From Eubacterium sp. CAG:251 (GTDB lineage Bacteria > Bacillota > Clostridia > Oscillospirales > Acutalibacteraceae): DNA of 38,006 nt. The notes under the pieces were generated by a model. It worked only from the letters and a program-made list of their open reading frames with translations. It was not told the origin of the DNA and did not search any database. A program made the position numbers and the translations under genes. The stretch lies in the NCBI GenBank assembly GCA_000436835.1, contig FR889161.1, positions 283,602-321,607 on the forward strand, given 5' to 3'. The stretch's first letter is position 1, and each line of letters opens with the position of its first letter. Below are positions 1 to 7,483 of the stretch, one piece after another.

Positions 1-1
1 C

Positions 2-208
2 CTTGATGATTTCATTATCAGCTACTTTACCAACGGTCCAAGCTTTCAAACTCTGCCTATTTATATCTTTTCAATGACTAAAAAAAGAGTTAAACCTGAT
101 ATGTATGCACTTTCAACTCTTATGTTTATATCAATTCTTGTGCTTCTTGTTTTAATGAATATAGCACAAAGCAAGGCAGAGAAAAAGGGTAAGCGTGAGG
201 CAAAATGA
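2..208 (+). CDS. potC: Spermidine/putrescine ABC transporter permease PotC, C-terminal end (partial)
   Basis: Only the last 68 codons are in the window; the gene runs in from the left. The reading frame opens with LDDFIISYFTNGPSFQTLP, the usual end of the inner-membrane-type permease domain of PotC proteins, followed by a last hydrophobic segment and a basic cytoplasmic tail (QSKAEKKGKREAK). PotC is one of two permease subunits that, with the ATPase PotA, import polyamines handed over by PotD. The stop overlaps the ATG of the next gene as ATGA, so translational coupling with potD is likely. The motif and the neighbour both support the call; the membrane domain itself cannot be examined here. 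Confidence 0.88.
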   Translation, partial: LDDFIISYFTNGPSFQTLPIYIFSMTKKRVKPDMYALSTLMFISILVLLVLMNIAQSKAEKKGKREAK

Positions 209-1458
209 AAAAGACAGTTACTATTATTTTATCGCTTATTTTAGTTTTTTGTGCATTTCCCATTTCGGCATTTGCAGATAATAATTACTTTGACAAGAAA
301 ACAATTGAATACTACAAAGGCTTAGGGCTTCAGGGCACCACAGTAAACGTATACAATTGGGGTGAATATATTTCTGACGGAAGCGAAGATTCAATGAATG
401 TTGTTAAGGAATTTGAAAAGCTGACAGGTTGTAAGGTCAATTATACAAACTATGAGTCAAACGAAAATATGTATTCAAAACTTATCGGCGGCGGAGTTTC
501 TTATGACGTTATCGTTCCGAGCGACTATATGATTGACAAGCTCATAGACGAGGATATGCTCCTTGAGCTTGACTATAAAAACATTCCTAATATGAAATAC
601 GTTGATAAAAAGTTTCAAAAGCTTTTTTATGACCCCGACCAAAAATACAGCGTTTGCTATAATGTTGGAACAACGATTTTGATTTATAACAAAAAGCTTG
701 TTAAAGAACCTCCTAAGAGCTGGGATGTCCTATGGGATGAACAATACAAGGGCAAAATTCTAATGTTTAATAACCCTCGTGATGCATTTGCAATTGCGCA
801 GACAAGGCTTGGTATTGATTTTAATTCAACTAACGAGCAGGATTGGGTAAATGCGGCAGAACTTTTAGCCCAGCAAAAGGACAAGGTTAATCCCGTTTAT
901 GTTATGGACGAAGTTTTCAACCTTATGGAAAGCGGCGAATACGCATTTGCGACATATTATGCCGGAGACTACGTATTAATGAACGAAAACAACAGTGACT
1001 TGGGATATTGTATTCCGGAAGAAGGAGTAAATGCTTTTTATGATGCATTTTGCATTCCGAAATGTTCTAAAAACAAAGCAGGAGGAGAAGCATTTATAAA
1101 CTTTATGCAAGAGCCTGAGGTTGCACTTGCAAACAGCGAATATATTTACTACAGAAGTGCAAATTACACGGTAGAACAAAACAAAGAAAGTTCTCTTTAC
1201 GGTAATCCGGCTGTATATTCTAATGCAAAAAAAGTACAGTATTTTAAAAATTTACCGCAAAGCACAAATGAGCTTGAAAACAGGCTGTGGACAGAAGTCA
1301 AAAGTGGGCAGCTTTCAACCGACAGTAAGAAGCAGGACAGAAAAATATATTCACAATGCGCTGTTTTAGGTGCTGCGGTAATTGTCGTAATTACAATAAA
1401 AATTATAAATAATTCAAAAAAGAAGAAAGAGCAGGATTTGAGTGATTTATATGATTAA
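205..1458 (+). CDS. potD: Polyamine ABC transporter substrate-binding protein PotD, with C-terminal membrane anchor
   Basis: 417 residues. An N-terminal signal peptide (about residues 1-25, ending in SAFA) is followed by a family-typical binding-protein fold starting VNVYNWGEYISDG and containing SYDVIVPSDYMIDKL and KSWDVLW. PotD proteins bind spermidine or putrescine outside the membrane and deliver them to PotBC. No good lipobox is visible at the signal sequence. Instead a hydrophobic stretch near residues 380-397 followed by a lysine-rich tail suggests a C-terminal membrane anchor. The ATG overlaps the potC stop by four bases and the 3' end overlaps the next gene, so this is the end of a pot operon whose potA/potB lie outside the window. 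Which polyamine is preferred cannot be told. Confidence 0.9.
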   Translation: MKKTVTIILSLILVFCAFPISAFADNNYFDKKTIEYYKGLGLQGTTVNVYNWGEYISDGSEDSMNVVKEFEKLTGCKVNYTNYESNENMYSKLIGGGVSYDVIVPSDYMIDKLIDEDMLLELDYKNIPNMKYVDKKFQKLFYDPDQKYSVCYNVGTTILIYNKKLVKEPPKSWDVLWDEQYKGKILMFNNPRDAFAIAQTRLGIDFNSTNEQDWVNAAELLAQQKDKVNPVYVMDEVFNLMESGEYAFATYYAGDYVLMNENNSDLGYCIPEEGVNAFYDAFCIPKCSKNKAGGEAFINFMQEPEVALANSEYIYYRSANYTVEQNKESSLYGNPAVYSNAKKVQYFKNLPQSTNELENRLWTEVKSGQLSTDSKKQDRKIYSQCAVLGAAVIVVITIKIINNSKKKKEQDLSDLYD

Positions 1459-2098
1459 ATGTGCAATTTTTGATTTAGACGGAACATTGGTAAACACAAT
1501 TGACGATTTGGGCAATGCGACAGACTATGTTCTTGAAAAGTATGGCAAAGATAAAAAATGGACGATATCAGATTACAGAATGTTCGTCGGAAACGGTGCC
1601 AAAAAGCTTATAGAAAGAGCATTTGAGCATACCCTTTCCCCTGATGAACTTGAAAATGCTTATGAAATGTTCAAGATAAAATATCAAGAAATACTTCTTG
1701 ACAACGCTCATATTTATGACGGAGTAAAAGAACAGCTTGATATATTAAAGCAAAAAGGTGTTAAAATTGCCGTTGTGACTAACAAACCTCACTTAAGTGC
1801 AGTAAAAATGATTGAGACACTTTTCGGCAAAGGTTATTTTGATTTAGTTACAGGCGCTAAGGACGACATGCCACGAAAGCCTGACCCGACAACAACTAAA
1901 GCAACGCTTAAAGCACTTAATTGCAAAGCAAATGAAGCCATCTTTTTCGGTGACAGCGACGTTGACGTAAAAACCGCAAAAAATGCAGGCATTGAAGCCA
2001 TCGCCTGCTCGTGGGGCTACAGAAGTTTTGAATCATTACTGGCTCAGTCACCGTCAGCAATAATTGACGAGCCTAAATACATATCTAAACTTTTCTAA
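1442..2098 (+). CDS. HAD-superfamily phosphatase, phosphoglycolate phosphatase (Gph)-like
   Basis: 218 residues with all HAD motifs: the nucleophile motif FDLDGTLVNT (Asp11 and Asp13), the Thr of VVTNKP, the Lys of RKPDPTTTK and the acidic FFGDSDVDV. An alpha-helical cap lies between motifs I and II (subclass I). Such enzymes hydrolyse small phosphate esters; 2-phosphoglycolate is the usual annotation but the substrate is not readable from sequence. I use the GTG at 1442 because an AGGA ribosome site lies six bases upstream; an ATG at 1451 would also fit but is too far from that site. The gene overlaps the end of potD and is probably co-transcribed with it. Confidence 0.87.
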   Translation: MIYMIKCAIFDLDGTLVNTIDDLGNATDYVLEKYGKDKKWTISDYRMFVGNGAKKLIERAFEHTLSPDELENAYEMFKIKYQEILLDNAHIYDGVKEQLDILKQKGVKIAVVTNKPHLSAVKMIETLFGKGYFDLVTGAKDDMPRKPDPTTTKATLKALNCKANEAIFFGDSDVDVKTAKNAGIEAIACSWGYRSFESLLAQSPSAIIDEPKYISKLF

Positions 2099-2112
2099 AT
2101 TGAAAAAAAGTG

Positions 2113-2141
2113 TTGACAAATAAATATCGTTCTGCTATAAT
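2113..2141 (+). promoter_or_regulatory. Sigma-A-type promoter of tRNA-Leu
   Basis: TTGACA (2113-2118), 17-base spacer, TATAAT (2136-2141): both hexamers match consensus exactly. The expected start is about 2148, seven bases before the mature tRNA 5' end. Confidence 0.85.
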
Positions 2142-2154
2142 GCTAACTGTTGAC

Positions 2155-2239
2155 GCGAGAGTGGCGGAATCGGCAGACGCGCACGTTTGAGGGGCGTGTG
2201 GGGCGACTCGTACGGGTTCAAGTCCCGTCTCTCGCACCA
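2155..2239 (+). tRNA. tRNA-Leu, anticodon GAG
   Basis: 85 bases including an encoded 3' CCA. The acceptor stem pairs GCGAGAG with CTCTCGC. The D arm has a GCG/CGC stem; the anticodon stem CACGT/GCGTG closes the loop TTGAGGG with anticodon GAG at 2189-2191. A long variable arm, as in class II tRNAs, and a T arm with TTCAAGT follow. It decodes CUC and CUU leucine codons. A consensus promoter precedes it and a terminator follows directly, so it forms a single-gene transcription unit. Confidence 0.96.
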
Positions 2240-2278
2240 AAAATAGCAGATACCATTTGGTATCTGCTATTTTTTTAT
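2240..2278 (+). terminator. Rho-independent terminator after tRNA-Leu
   Basis: A 15-bp perfect inverted repeat built on ATAGCAGATACC with loop ATTT ends in a run of seven T. It begins immediately after the CCA end. Confidence 0.9.
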
Positions 2279-2317
2279 GTGAAATATTGATATTCTATAA
2301 TTCAGATGCAGATTGTT

Positions 2318-2563
2318 TTATTTTTTATATTCAGGGTCATCTTTAACATTTTCGAGAAAAACGGGTCTGAATTAGTTTAATATTTATAAAAATAATTTTG
2401 TTAAATACAAATATTGAGTGCCGTTCCAAACAAAGCCAAGTGGAACACCGTTACTGTCATACTGAAAATAAAGGGTATCTGTTCCGTCAGTCTGTGACAA
2501 AATAACTCCGTCTTTAGTATTGTAGTAAGTTGTTTTGCCGTTTACAGTCTTACTAAATCACTA
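2318..2563 (-). pseudogene. Remnant of an RHS/YD-repeat protein
   Basis: On the minus strand, 2384-2563 reads without a stop for about 60 codons as an RHS-core-like segment: SKTVNGKTTYYNTKDG, then ILSQTDGTDTLYFQYDSNG, then VPLGFVWNGTQYLYLTK, ending at TAA. The pattern of YF.YD..G.P.G..WNGTQY.Y is characteristic of RHS/YD repeats of large surface or secreted polymorphic-toxin proteins. Upstream of the segment (above 2563) the frame hits stops at once, and no start codon or ribosome site exists. A second short tail in another frame (about 2318-2371, ending VKDDPEYKK) may be part of the same decayed gene. The region is therefore a fragment, not a working gene. The family assignment rests on motif recognition only. 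Confidence 0.65.
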
Positions 2564-2569
2564 ACTGCG

Positions 2570-2639
2570 AAAAGGTACAGTGTACCTTTTCTGCCAAATC
2601 AAAGATTTGGCAGTTTCGTGTCTCTTGTGCTTCGCACAA
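2570..2639. repeat. Cluster of three short perfect palindromes
   Basis: Three back-to-back hairpins: AAAAGGTACA/TGTACCTTTT (10-bp arms, 1-base loop, 2570-2590), CTGCCAAATC/GATTTGGCAG (10-bp arms, AAA loop, 2591-2613), TTGTGC/GCACAA (TTC loop, 2625-2639). None is followed by a T run typical of a terminator. The cluster sits between the RHS remnant and an orphan gene and resembles a small interspersed palindromic element. The rest of the 2279-2686 gap shows no further gene. Confidence 0.7.
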
Positions 2640-2686
2640 TTCACTTCGTTCTCATCATATATAGCAAGTATTATTGCGACTGATTT

Positions 2687-3115
2687 TCAGTGGCATACCG
2701 AGTCAAAACATTCTGAAATTTTATTTAATTGACAATTAAAAATAATTTTAAATATAAGCAATAAAATAAAATCAAATAAAAAAGCAACAATTAAATTAGT
2801 CGGAAAATTTAGCATGGGAATTGAAACAATTGTAACGATTAATAACATCAATACTATTAAAAAATAATGAAAAGAATTATAGTGAACATTTATTACAGTA
2901 TTATCTTTCTCATCTTTTTTAATTGTGATTTTGGGATTAAAACAATTTAAAGTAATATCACTATAGTATACATTGATTTCAGCATCATTTAATTGCCCGT
3001 AAAACTTTTCACTCGGAGATAAAAAATAGCCAAATACGATATTTTTTACTTTTGTATTGTTGTAGACATAGTCATACACGGCTTTACCGTTAAAAAAGAG
3101 TGATTTCTTATACAT
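2687..3115 (-). CDS. Hypothetical protein with two membrane segments
   Basis: 142 residues, not recognised. The first 85 or so residues look soluble, with alternating beta-type sequence (NIVFGYFLSPSEKFYGQL). Two hydrophobic segments follow (around FLIVLMLLIVTIVSIPML and LIVAFLFDFILLLIFKIIF), then a short Cys-containing tail. I take the ATG at 3115 because an AAAGG site lies eight bases upstream; the GTG at 3124 would overlap that site. The preceding small ORF ends just upstream, so the two may be co-transcribed. Lying next to an RHS remnant, it could be an immunity-type protein left from a polymorphic-toxin locus, but nothing in the sequence proves that. Confidence 0.55.
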   Translation of the reverse strand: MYKKSLFFNGKAVYDYVYNNTKVKNIVFGYFLSPSEKFYGQLNDAEINVYYSDITLNCFNPKITIKKDEKDNTVINVHYNSFHYFLIVLMLLIVTIVSIPMLNFPTNLIVAFLFDFILLLIFKIIFNCQLNKISECFDSVCH

Positions 3116-3120
3116 TTGTT

Positions 3121-3351
3121 TCACCTTTTAATATACGATTTTATTTTAATCAATTTACTATGTGTTGACACAGAAACAGAAGCAATAGAAATAGGACCGG
3201 AAACAGAAACCACTGCTCCTTTAATTCTGCCTTTATCATCATAAGTATAACTTAAAGTCTCAAAGCAAGTCAAGGCGGAATCATAAATTTTTGGGATTTC
3301 TCCCTTTTTATATTTCACGATATTGTGACCATGTTTTATATCAGCTTTCAA
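3121..3351 (-). CDS. Small hypothetical protein or gene fragment
   Basis: 76 codons from a TTG with no ribosome site in front of it; a stop lies four codons further upstream. The middle reads LSYTYDDKGRIKGAVVSVSG, which resembles a YD-repeat unit, so this could be the 3' end of a larger, now deleted RHS-like gene rather than an intact small gene. It ends next to the start region of the downstream orphan membrane protein. I cannot name a function. Confidence 0.35.
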   Translation of the reverse strand: MKADIKHGHNIVKYKKGEIPKIYDSALTCFETLSYTYDDKGRIKGAVVSVSGPISIASVSVSTHSKLIKIKSYIKR

Positions 3352-3454
3352 AACAAATAATCATTAAAATACTAAATAACAAATAAAGCAATTAACTCAA
3401 GCGGTTTATTTGAATATTTTTTTAATCCTTTCTAAAAATATTAACGGTGGTAGA

Positions 3455-4150
3455 ATGGAAAACGAGGATAAATTCAAGCTATCTGTTGACTTGGCGGTGC
3501 AAACTATTGAATGCGGCGGAGAAGTAAACCGAGCGGAGGAAACAATTAGAAGAATTAACAACTGCAACTGCAATGTATTTGCCACAACCAATCTGATAGT
3601 GGCGCAAAAAGGAAAATACACTCAGGTCAGAAGAATCTATAAAGGCAATGTTAATTTAAGCGAACTTGCAAGAATTAACAGCGTTTCACGTGCGCTTGCA
3701 AACGAAAGCAATGCAATACAAAATTATACAGAATATGAAAGTCCTATAATTGAGCTTATAAGTAACTTTTTCGCAACCGCATCTTTTTCACTTTTCTTTG
3801 GCGGAAATTTAATTGACGCATTATTTGCAGGTCTTATTTCAATTGCAATAAGCATCGGAAAATTTAACAAAATCGAATTTAATACATTTTCTAAAAATCT
3901 TGTCAGTACATTTTTTGCAACAATTCTGTCATTTGTTCCAAGCTTATTAAAAATAAGCGTTCATCAGGACAAAATTATTATCGGAACAATAATGCTCTTT
4001 GTGCCGGGGCTTACGGTTGTAAACGCAATAAGGGATATGATGAATTCCGACCTTTTGGCAGGAATGGGTGAACTTTTCGACGCTGTGATGTCGGCATTGT
4101 CAATCGCTTTTGCCGTTGCAGGAGCGTTGTGGTTGTTTGGTAAAATATGA
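3455..4150 (+). CDS. Threonine/serine exporter, N-terminal ThrE/YjjP-type subunit
   Basis: About 231 residues. The soluble start contains KLSVDLAVQTIECGGEVNRAE, the hallmark of the DUF1212/ThrE N-terminal family (Cys-Gly-Gly-Glu, then Arg-Ala-Glu). Several hydrophobic segments follow from about residue 105. In ThrE of Corynebacterium both halves are in one protein; here, as in YjjP/YjjB, they are split into two genes. The ATG at 3455 is chosen because GGTGG lies five bases before it; an upstream in-frame TTG at 3410 lacks such a site. The stop overlaps the next ATG (ATGA), so the subunits are probably translationally coupled. The transported substrate is uncertain. Confidence 0.85.
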   Translation: MENEDKFKLSVDLAVQTIECGGEVNRAEETIRRINNCNCNVFATTNLIVAQKGKYTQVRRIYKGNVNLSELARINSVSRALANESNAIQNYTEYESPIIELISNFFATASFSLFFGGNLIDALFAGLISIAISIGKFNKIEFNTFSKNLVSTFFATILSFVPSLLKISVHQDKIIIGTIMLFVPGLTVVNAIRDMMNSDLLAGMGELFDAVMSALSIAFAVAGALWLFGKI

Positions 4151-4575
4151 TTAAACAAATTATTTTTTGCACAATAGGTTCAACCTTTTTCGCTATCGGT
4201 ATGAAAGCGCCGAAAAATTGCATTTATCTTGTATTTATAGGCTCACTCATAACGGCAAGTATTGAAAGAATGTTAAGCGATTACTACGGCGAACTGATTG
4301 CCTGCTGCATTGCAATGATTTGCCTTGTGTTCTTTTGCGAATTAATATCAAGAGTTAAAAAGTTGCCGTCAACCGTTATATTAATGCCGTCAACCATTCC
4401 CCTGCTTCCCGGAAGTTCAATATATTATACAATGATGTATGCAATAACATCGGACAATGTAAAATTTATGCACTACGCAAAATCTACAATCCTAACAGGG
4501 CTTGGAATATCACTGGGAGCAGTAATCGCCACGATTACAGTAAAATTGTTAGAGAAAAAGAGATTGCCCAAATAG
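4147..4575 (+). CDS. Threonine/serine exporter, C-terminal ThrE/YjjB-type subunit
   Basis: 142 residues, almost wholly hydrophobic, with about four membrane segments. STVILMPSTIPLLPGSSIYY matches the conserved P..PLLPG motif of the ThrE C-terminal (DUF3815/YjjB) family. It starts inside the stop codon of the partner gene. The two proteins are expected to form an inner-membrane exporter for small hydroxy amino acids; this is a family inference. The last codons form one arm of a terminator hairpin. Confidence 0.85.
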   Translation: MIKQIIFCTIGSTFFAIGMKAPKNCIYLVFIGSLITASIERMLSDYYGELIACCIAMICLVFFCELISRVKKLPSTVILMPSTIPLLPGSSIYYTMMYAITSDNVKFMHYAKSTILTGLGISLGAVIATITVKLLEKKRLPK

Positions 4576-4585
4576 CAATCTCTTT
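4556..4585 (-). terminator. Terminator for the GH95 gene, overlapping the end of the ThrE pair
   Basis: AAAGAGATTGC (4557-4567) pairs with GCAATCTCTTT (4575-4585). Read on the minus strand, the hairpin is followed by TTTTTCTCT, a usable U tract. On the plus strand the trailing sequence is A-rich, so termination in that direction is doubtful. Confidence 0.65.
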
Positions 4586-4629
4586 AAAAATTTATATATA
4601 CTTTTTAAATATGTTTTTTCAATATCGGC

Positions 4630-6711
4630 TTATACTCTCTTGCCGTTCTTAAACGAATAAGATATTTCCTTACCTGCGTGGAGTTTAATACCTTTAACCG
4701 TGCCTGACCATTCCTTTGGAAGCGCTTCATTTTTAAGCATTTCCGCAATACCTGCGCAAACACCGAAATTACCGTCAATTTGGAATGGCGGATGAGCGTC
4801 AAAAAGATTTGGATATGAGCCGCCGCCCTTATGAAATTTAGATGACGGACTGATATATGTAAGCTGCTGTTTAATAAGCCTATAAGCATTTTCGCCGTTA
4901 CCAAGACGTGCCCAAAGACAAACTTTCCAACCGAGCGACCAGCCTGTTCCGCCGAAGCCACGCTTTAAAAGCGATTTTTCAGCTGCCTTATTAAGTTCAT
5001 CGCTTGCAGGAAGCCTTGCCGGATAAATGCAATAAAGATGGCTTACATGTCTATGCTCAATCTCTGTTTCACCAAAGTCCTCTGCGTATTCAGGTATTCT
5101 GCCGTCAGATGCGGGTTTAACCTGTTCAATTTCCGGTGTATCAAGACCGAGTTCACGGCAGTTCGTGAAAAATTCATAGAGAAGTTCCCTATCCATTGAA
5201 GGCATATATGTTATGCAAGATGTTGTTCCTGCATCTTTAAATTTATTTTCGGGGCTGATAGACGGACAGGTCACGAGCTGACCGTTATGCTCAACAAGGA
5301 AATCCTTAAAAAATGCAAGTCCGCTTTCAAACATAGGCAAAATTCTGTTTTTATATTCATCATCATTAATATAAAGATAATGGTCATAAAGCTGATTTAA
5401 AAACCATACGCCACCCATTGCCCACGGTGCATATTGAGTAGTTTCTTCCAAACCTTCAGGATCGCCTGCAGGGAAAGTCATACCCCAAATATCTGTATTG
5501 TGGTGAGCGCAAAAGCCATTGCATCCGTAATAATCCTTAGCTGTTTTTTCGCCGTTATAAGCAAGCTTTTCAACAAGCTGAGTGAGCGGCTCAAAACAAT
5601 CGGAAAGGTTTGCAATATCGGTACACCAATAGTTCATTTCAGTATTGATATTAACAGTATATCCCGACGACCAAGGCGCACGCAAATGCGTATTCCAAAT
5701 GCCTTGAAGTGTACTTGCATTACTTCCCTTTCTTGAAGACGAAATAGTTAAATACCTGCCGTATTGGAAAAGAAGCGCAACAAGCGAATAATCGTCGCCC
5801 TTTTTATTCATATTCTTAATACGTTTATCTGTCGGTAACTCATCATATCCGCCTTCAAGTGTAAATTCGACTCTGTTAAAAAGGGATGAGAAATCCGTCT
5901 TATGCTCTGAAAGCAAATCGTTATAGTTTTTAATGTTTTTAAAATAATCAAATGCTCTTTGCTTGGCGTCGGCAGTAGGCATAGATTTGAAATCGACAAA
6001 AGAAGTTGCCATAGATACAAGAAGAGTGACGTCCTTTTGATTTTCCACAACAATTGAAGAGTCTGTAAATTTAGCGTTACCCAAAACTTTAATAACACCA
6101 CAGAATTTCATTCCCTTATCGCCGTAAACTATGCTTTCTCCCTTATTATAATAAGGGGGCTGACATATTTCCGGTGCCTGACCTGTCATAACAAGGCTGT
6201 CCTCAAGCGTTTCGACCTTATGATGAAGCTGACTGTCAAAATTAACGCAAAAAGATACACCGCTTTCGCTTTTGATATTAATAACCAAAAGTTGAGACGG
6301 ATATGAAACAAAAACAGTTTCAGTCAAATTATCAGCCTTAACCGTTGCGACACCGTTTTGCAAATCAAGTGTACGTGAGTAATTTTTAGAATATTTTTTA
6401 GAATAATTAATCAAAATATCGCCAAAAGGCAAATATGCATCGCTCCAAACACCGTGCATATTTTTATTGATAATATCCTCTGCTTTTCTGTAATCCTTAT
6501 CAAAAACAGCTTTACGGGCAGAATCAAGATATTTATAAGCGTCTTTTTTATTATTATCCTTAGGATAACCCGACCAAAGGCTGTCCTCGTTAATTGCAAT
6601 CCTCTCCTTTTTAAGATTGCCGAATACGAGAGCGCCCATTCGTCCGTTGCCTACAGGTAAAGACTGCTCAAAATATTTTGCTTTTTTAGTATAGTACAAT
6701 TTATTTTTCAT
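4630..6711 (-). CDS. Glycoside hydrolase family 95 (alpha-L-fucosidase-like)
   Basis: 693 residues without a signal peptide, so probably cytoplasmic. The N-terminus LYYTKKAKYFEQSLPVGNG, followed by RMGALVFG, is the classic GH95 start. NINTEMNYW (about 351-359) carries the Asn pair that activates water in Bifidobacterium AfcA, SPENKF (about 482) carries the general acid Glu, and HPPFQIDGNFG (about 638) the Asp. GH95 enzymes invert alpha-1,2-L-fucosyl, sometimes L-galactosyl, linkages in host and plant glycans. The protein is somewhat shorter than many GH95 members (750-800), mainly at the C-terminus. There is no ribosome site before the ATG, and the predicted promoter places the transcript start at the ATG, suggesting a leaderless mRNA. 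Confidence 0.93.
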   Translation of the reverse strand: MKNKLYYTKKAKYFEQSLPVGNGRMGALVFGNLKKERIAINEDSLWSGYPKDNNKKDAYKYLDSARKAVFDKDYRKAEDIINKNMHGVWSDAYLPFGDILINYSKKYSKNYSRTLDLQNGVATVKADNLTETVFVSYPSQLLVINIKSESGVSFCVNFDSQLHHKVETLEDSLVMTGQAPEICQPPYYNKGESIVYGDKGMKFCGVIKVLGNAKFTDSSIVVENQKDVTLLVSMATSFVDFKSMPTADAKQRAFDYFKNIKNYNDLLSEHKTDFSSLFNRVEFTLEGGYDELPTDKRIKNMNKKGDDYSLVALLFQYGRYLTISSSRKGSNASTLQGIWNTHLRAPWSSGYTVNINTEMNYWCTDIANLSDCFEPLTQLVEKLAYNGEKTAKDYYGCNGFCAHHNTDIWGMTFPAGDPEGLEETTQYAPWAMGGVWFLNQLYDHYLYINDDEYKNRILPMFESGLAFFKDFLVEHNGQLVTCPSISPENKFKDAGTTSCITYMPSMDRELLYEFFTNCRELGLDTPEIEQVKPASDGRIPEYAEDFGETEIEHRHVSHLYCIYPARLPASDELNKAAEKSLLKRGFGGTGWSLGWKVCLWARLGNGENAYRLIKQQLTYISPSSKFHKGGGSYPNLFDAHPPFQIDGNFGVCAGIAEMLKNEALPKEWSGTVKGIKLHAGKEISYSFKNGKRV

Positions 6712-6718
6712 AAAAAAT

Positions 6719-6747
6719 ATTTTACTTTATATAAATAAAAATTGCAA
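6719..6747 (-). promoter_or_regulatory. Promoter of GH95 gene (shares its -35 with the divergent promoter)
   Basis: Minus strand: TTGCAA (6747-6742), 17-base spacer, TAAAAT (6724-6719). Expected transcript start is about 6712-6711, at the ATG itself. Confidence 0.5.
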
Positions 6748-6770
6748 GTGAATTAAAAAAGTAGTATAAT
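6742..6770 (+). promoter_or_regulatory. Promoter of the cytidylate-kinase-like gene
   Basis: TTGCAA (6742-6747), 17-base spacer, TATAAT (6765-6770). The -35 is the same six base pairs as that of the GH95 promoter, possible because TTGCAA is its own reverse complement. Confidence 0.65.
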
Positions 6771-6815
6771 AAAGTTGAAAAAAATATATTTTTCTTTGTT
6801 AAGGGTGATAAAATT

Positions 6816-7421
6816 ATGAAAAAACACATTATTTCAATCGGCAGGCAATACGGTTGCGGTGCTCACGAAATAGCAACAAAGCTTTCCGAAAAGCTCGGTA
6901 TTCCTTATTATGATAAAGAAATCATTAAAAGAGCAGCAAAGGACAGCGGTTTTGACGAGCACATTTTTACCTTCTATGACGAAAGACCGACAAGAAGCTT
7001 TCTTTATAACGTTTCTACCGACGGTTTTTCAAACATAGCATCAAACGGCTTAGCGCTTGAGGACCAAGTATTTCAATATCAGTTTGACACAATAAGAAAG
7101 GTTGCCGAGGAAGGAAGCTGCATTATCGTCGGCAGATGCGCTGATTACATACTTAAGGACGATGAGGCACTTCTTACAGTATTTCTTCACGCAAGCGATG
7201 ACTTTAGGCAAAAGAGAGTTGTTGAGGAATACGGTGTTGAGCCTAAGAATGCCCAAAAAGAGATGAAAGCGGTAGATAAAAAAAGAGCTAGGTTTCACAA
7301 TTTCTACAGCGAGGAAAAATGGGGCGAAGCTACAACTTATGATTTGTCAATCAATGTTGCAAAACTCGGCATTGACGGTACGGTTGAGCTGATAAGCGAA
7401 TATATCAAAGCAAAAGGTTAA
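6816..7421 (+). CDS. Cytidylate kinase-like family protein
   Basis: 201 residues. The start HIISIGRQYGCGAHEIA holds a P-loop-like GRQYGCGAHEI turn (residues 9-19), followed by KLGIPYYDKEIIKRAA, the pattern of the cytidylate-kinase-like family (Cytidylate_kin2) common in gut Firmicutes. SCIIVGRCADYIL and the Arg-rich stretch around FRQKRVVEEYG fit the nucleoside-monophosphate-kinase fold. Real CMP kinase (Cmk) is a separate family member in most genomes, so the true substrate is open. An AGGGTG site lies about ten bases before the ATG. No terminator is evident before the next promoter. Confidence 0.85.
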   Translation: MKKHIISIGRQYGCGAHEIATKLSEKLGIPYYDKEIIKRAAKDSGFDEHIFTFYDERPTRSFLYNVSTDGFSNIASNGLALEDQVFQYQFDTIRKVAEEGSCIIVGRCADYILKDDEALLTVFLHASDDFRQKRVVEEYGVEPKNAQKEMKAVDKKRARFHNFYSEEKWGEATTYDLSINVAKLGIDGTVELISEYIKAKG

Positions 7422-7450
7422 TTAATATTTAACATAATTTTAACTTAATC

Positions 7451-7479
7451 TTGACTGCCAACTAAAAATAATATATTAT
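7451..7479 (+). promoter_or_regulatory. Promoter of the metallophosphoesterase-gtrA unit
   Basis: TTGACT (7451-7456), 17-base spacer, TATTAT (7474-7479). The expected start at about 7486 lies at the first bases of a 17-bp hairpin. Confidence 0.65.
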
Positions 7480-7483
7480 GATT

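Noticed and set aside
2570..2660. Possible CRISPR-like array in the palindrome cluster
   Set aside because: The three palindromes differ from each other and there are no regularly spaced direct repeats or spacers.
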